Origin: Thalassotalea sp. 42_200_T64
Lineage (GTDB): Bacteria > Pseudomonadota > Gammaproteobacteria > Enterobacterales > Alteromonadaceae
DNA length: 32,892 bases
Direction: 5' to 3'
Assembly: GCA_002162925.1 (NCBI GenBank)
Contig: MABC01000006.1
Location: 1 to 32,892, forward strand
Shown here: positions 32,736-32,892 of the stretch, one piece after another
Layout: each line of letters begins with the position of its first letter
How positions within the stretch are numbered: position 1 is the stretch's first letter
Translations under genes and position numbers: made by a program
Notes under the pieces: generated by a model
The model's database searches: none
The model's input: the letters and a program-made list of their open reading frames with translations, nothing else
Told to the model about the DNA's origin: nothing

Positions 32736-32770
32736 GAAAAAAGCCCTTCGCGTATGCGAAGGGCTTTTTC
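32736..32770 (-). terminator. rRNA operon terminator
   Basis: AAAGCCCTTCGC/GCGAAGGGCTTT stem with a short GTAT-type loop and flanking A/T runs, just downstream of the 5S gene on the minus strand. Confidence 0.92.
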
Positions 32771-32778
32771 TAATTAGG

Positions 32779-32892
32779 AGCCTGGCGATGACCTACTCTC
32801 ACATGGGAACTCCCACACTACCATCGGCGCAACTGCGTTTCACTTCTGAGTTCGGCATGGGATCAGGTGGTTCCACAGTGCTATTGTCGCCA
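32779..32892 (-). rRNA. rrf: 5S ribosomal RNA (5' end cut by window edge)
   Basis: The reverse complement contains the canonical blocks CCACCTGATCCCATGCCGAA, CTCAGAAGTGAAACGC, GCCGATGGTAGTGTGGG and GAGAGTAGG, in the right order and spacing for gammaproteobacterial 5S rRNA. Only a few 5' nucleotides lie outside the window. It is the last gene of an rRNA operon coming from beyond the right edge. Confidence 0.97.

Overview
The window looks like chromosomal DNA of a marine gammaproteobacterium of the Colwelliaceae/Alteromonadales kind (Colwellia or Thalassotalea-like). This is inferred from the AT-rich base composition, the protein styles (DUF3581, DUF2797, DUF3010, type-B PutA, classical bifunctional ArgA) and intergenic repeats of the sort common in that group. 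No 16S rRNA is present, so the genus stays open.

Layout. 1-666: right part of an IS3-family element (orfB start, orfA) with a damaged orfA 5' end. 871-4133: an RlmI/RlmK-like methyltransferase, a LysE-type exporter broken by a 10-bp tandem duplication, an exported LigE-like ATP-dependent DNA ligase, a small secreted protein and a PGPGW membrane protein. 4243-8765: DUF3581, a GIY-YIG protein, the ribosome rescue factor ArfB, DUF2797, an orphan lipoprotein and DUF3010. 9011-13338: a DUF885 metallopeptidase-like lipoprotein, a fused Thr/Ser exporter and an NRDE/TANGO2 protein. 13381-17631: a sugar-acid catabolic island of two convergent pairs (SDR and lactonase-type amidohydrolase on +; enolase-superfamily dehydratase and class II aldolase on -), separated by a 361-bp element with terminal inverted repeats. 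17765-19054: an L,D-transpeptidase facing an Lpp-type lipoprotein, its likely substrate. 19200-23606: an Lrp-type regulator divergent from putA, which lacks its own DNA-binding domain. 23846-25743: a TlpA-like thioredoxin, a small lipoprotein and a 2OG-Fe(II) oxygenase. 25940-27537: glnK-amtB, preceded by two NtrC-type sites and a sigma-54-like promoter.

27700-32400 is the accessory-looking part. An orphan membrane-anchored 441-aa protein is bounded by related repeat motifs, followed by an intact IS6-family element, argA, a decayed GNAT fragment and a truncated second IS6 copy in the same orientation. 32400-32892 holds REP-like palindromes, two near-identical long hairpin repeats, an rRNA-operon terminator and the 3' part of a 5S rRNA gene on the minus strand.

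Themes: nitrogen and amino-acid economy (glnK-amtB, argA, putA-lrp, Thr/Ser export), envelope maintenance (L,D-transpeptidase with Lpp, TlpA, several lipoproteins) and catabolism of an unidentified sugar acid. I do not see a clear new defence or secretion system. The most useful new leads are the repeat-bounded orphan gene with its TGAGAT motif array, the IS6 bracket around argA, and the well-formed NtrC/sigma-54 control region.
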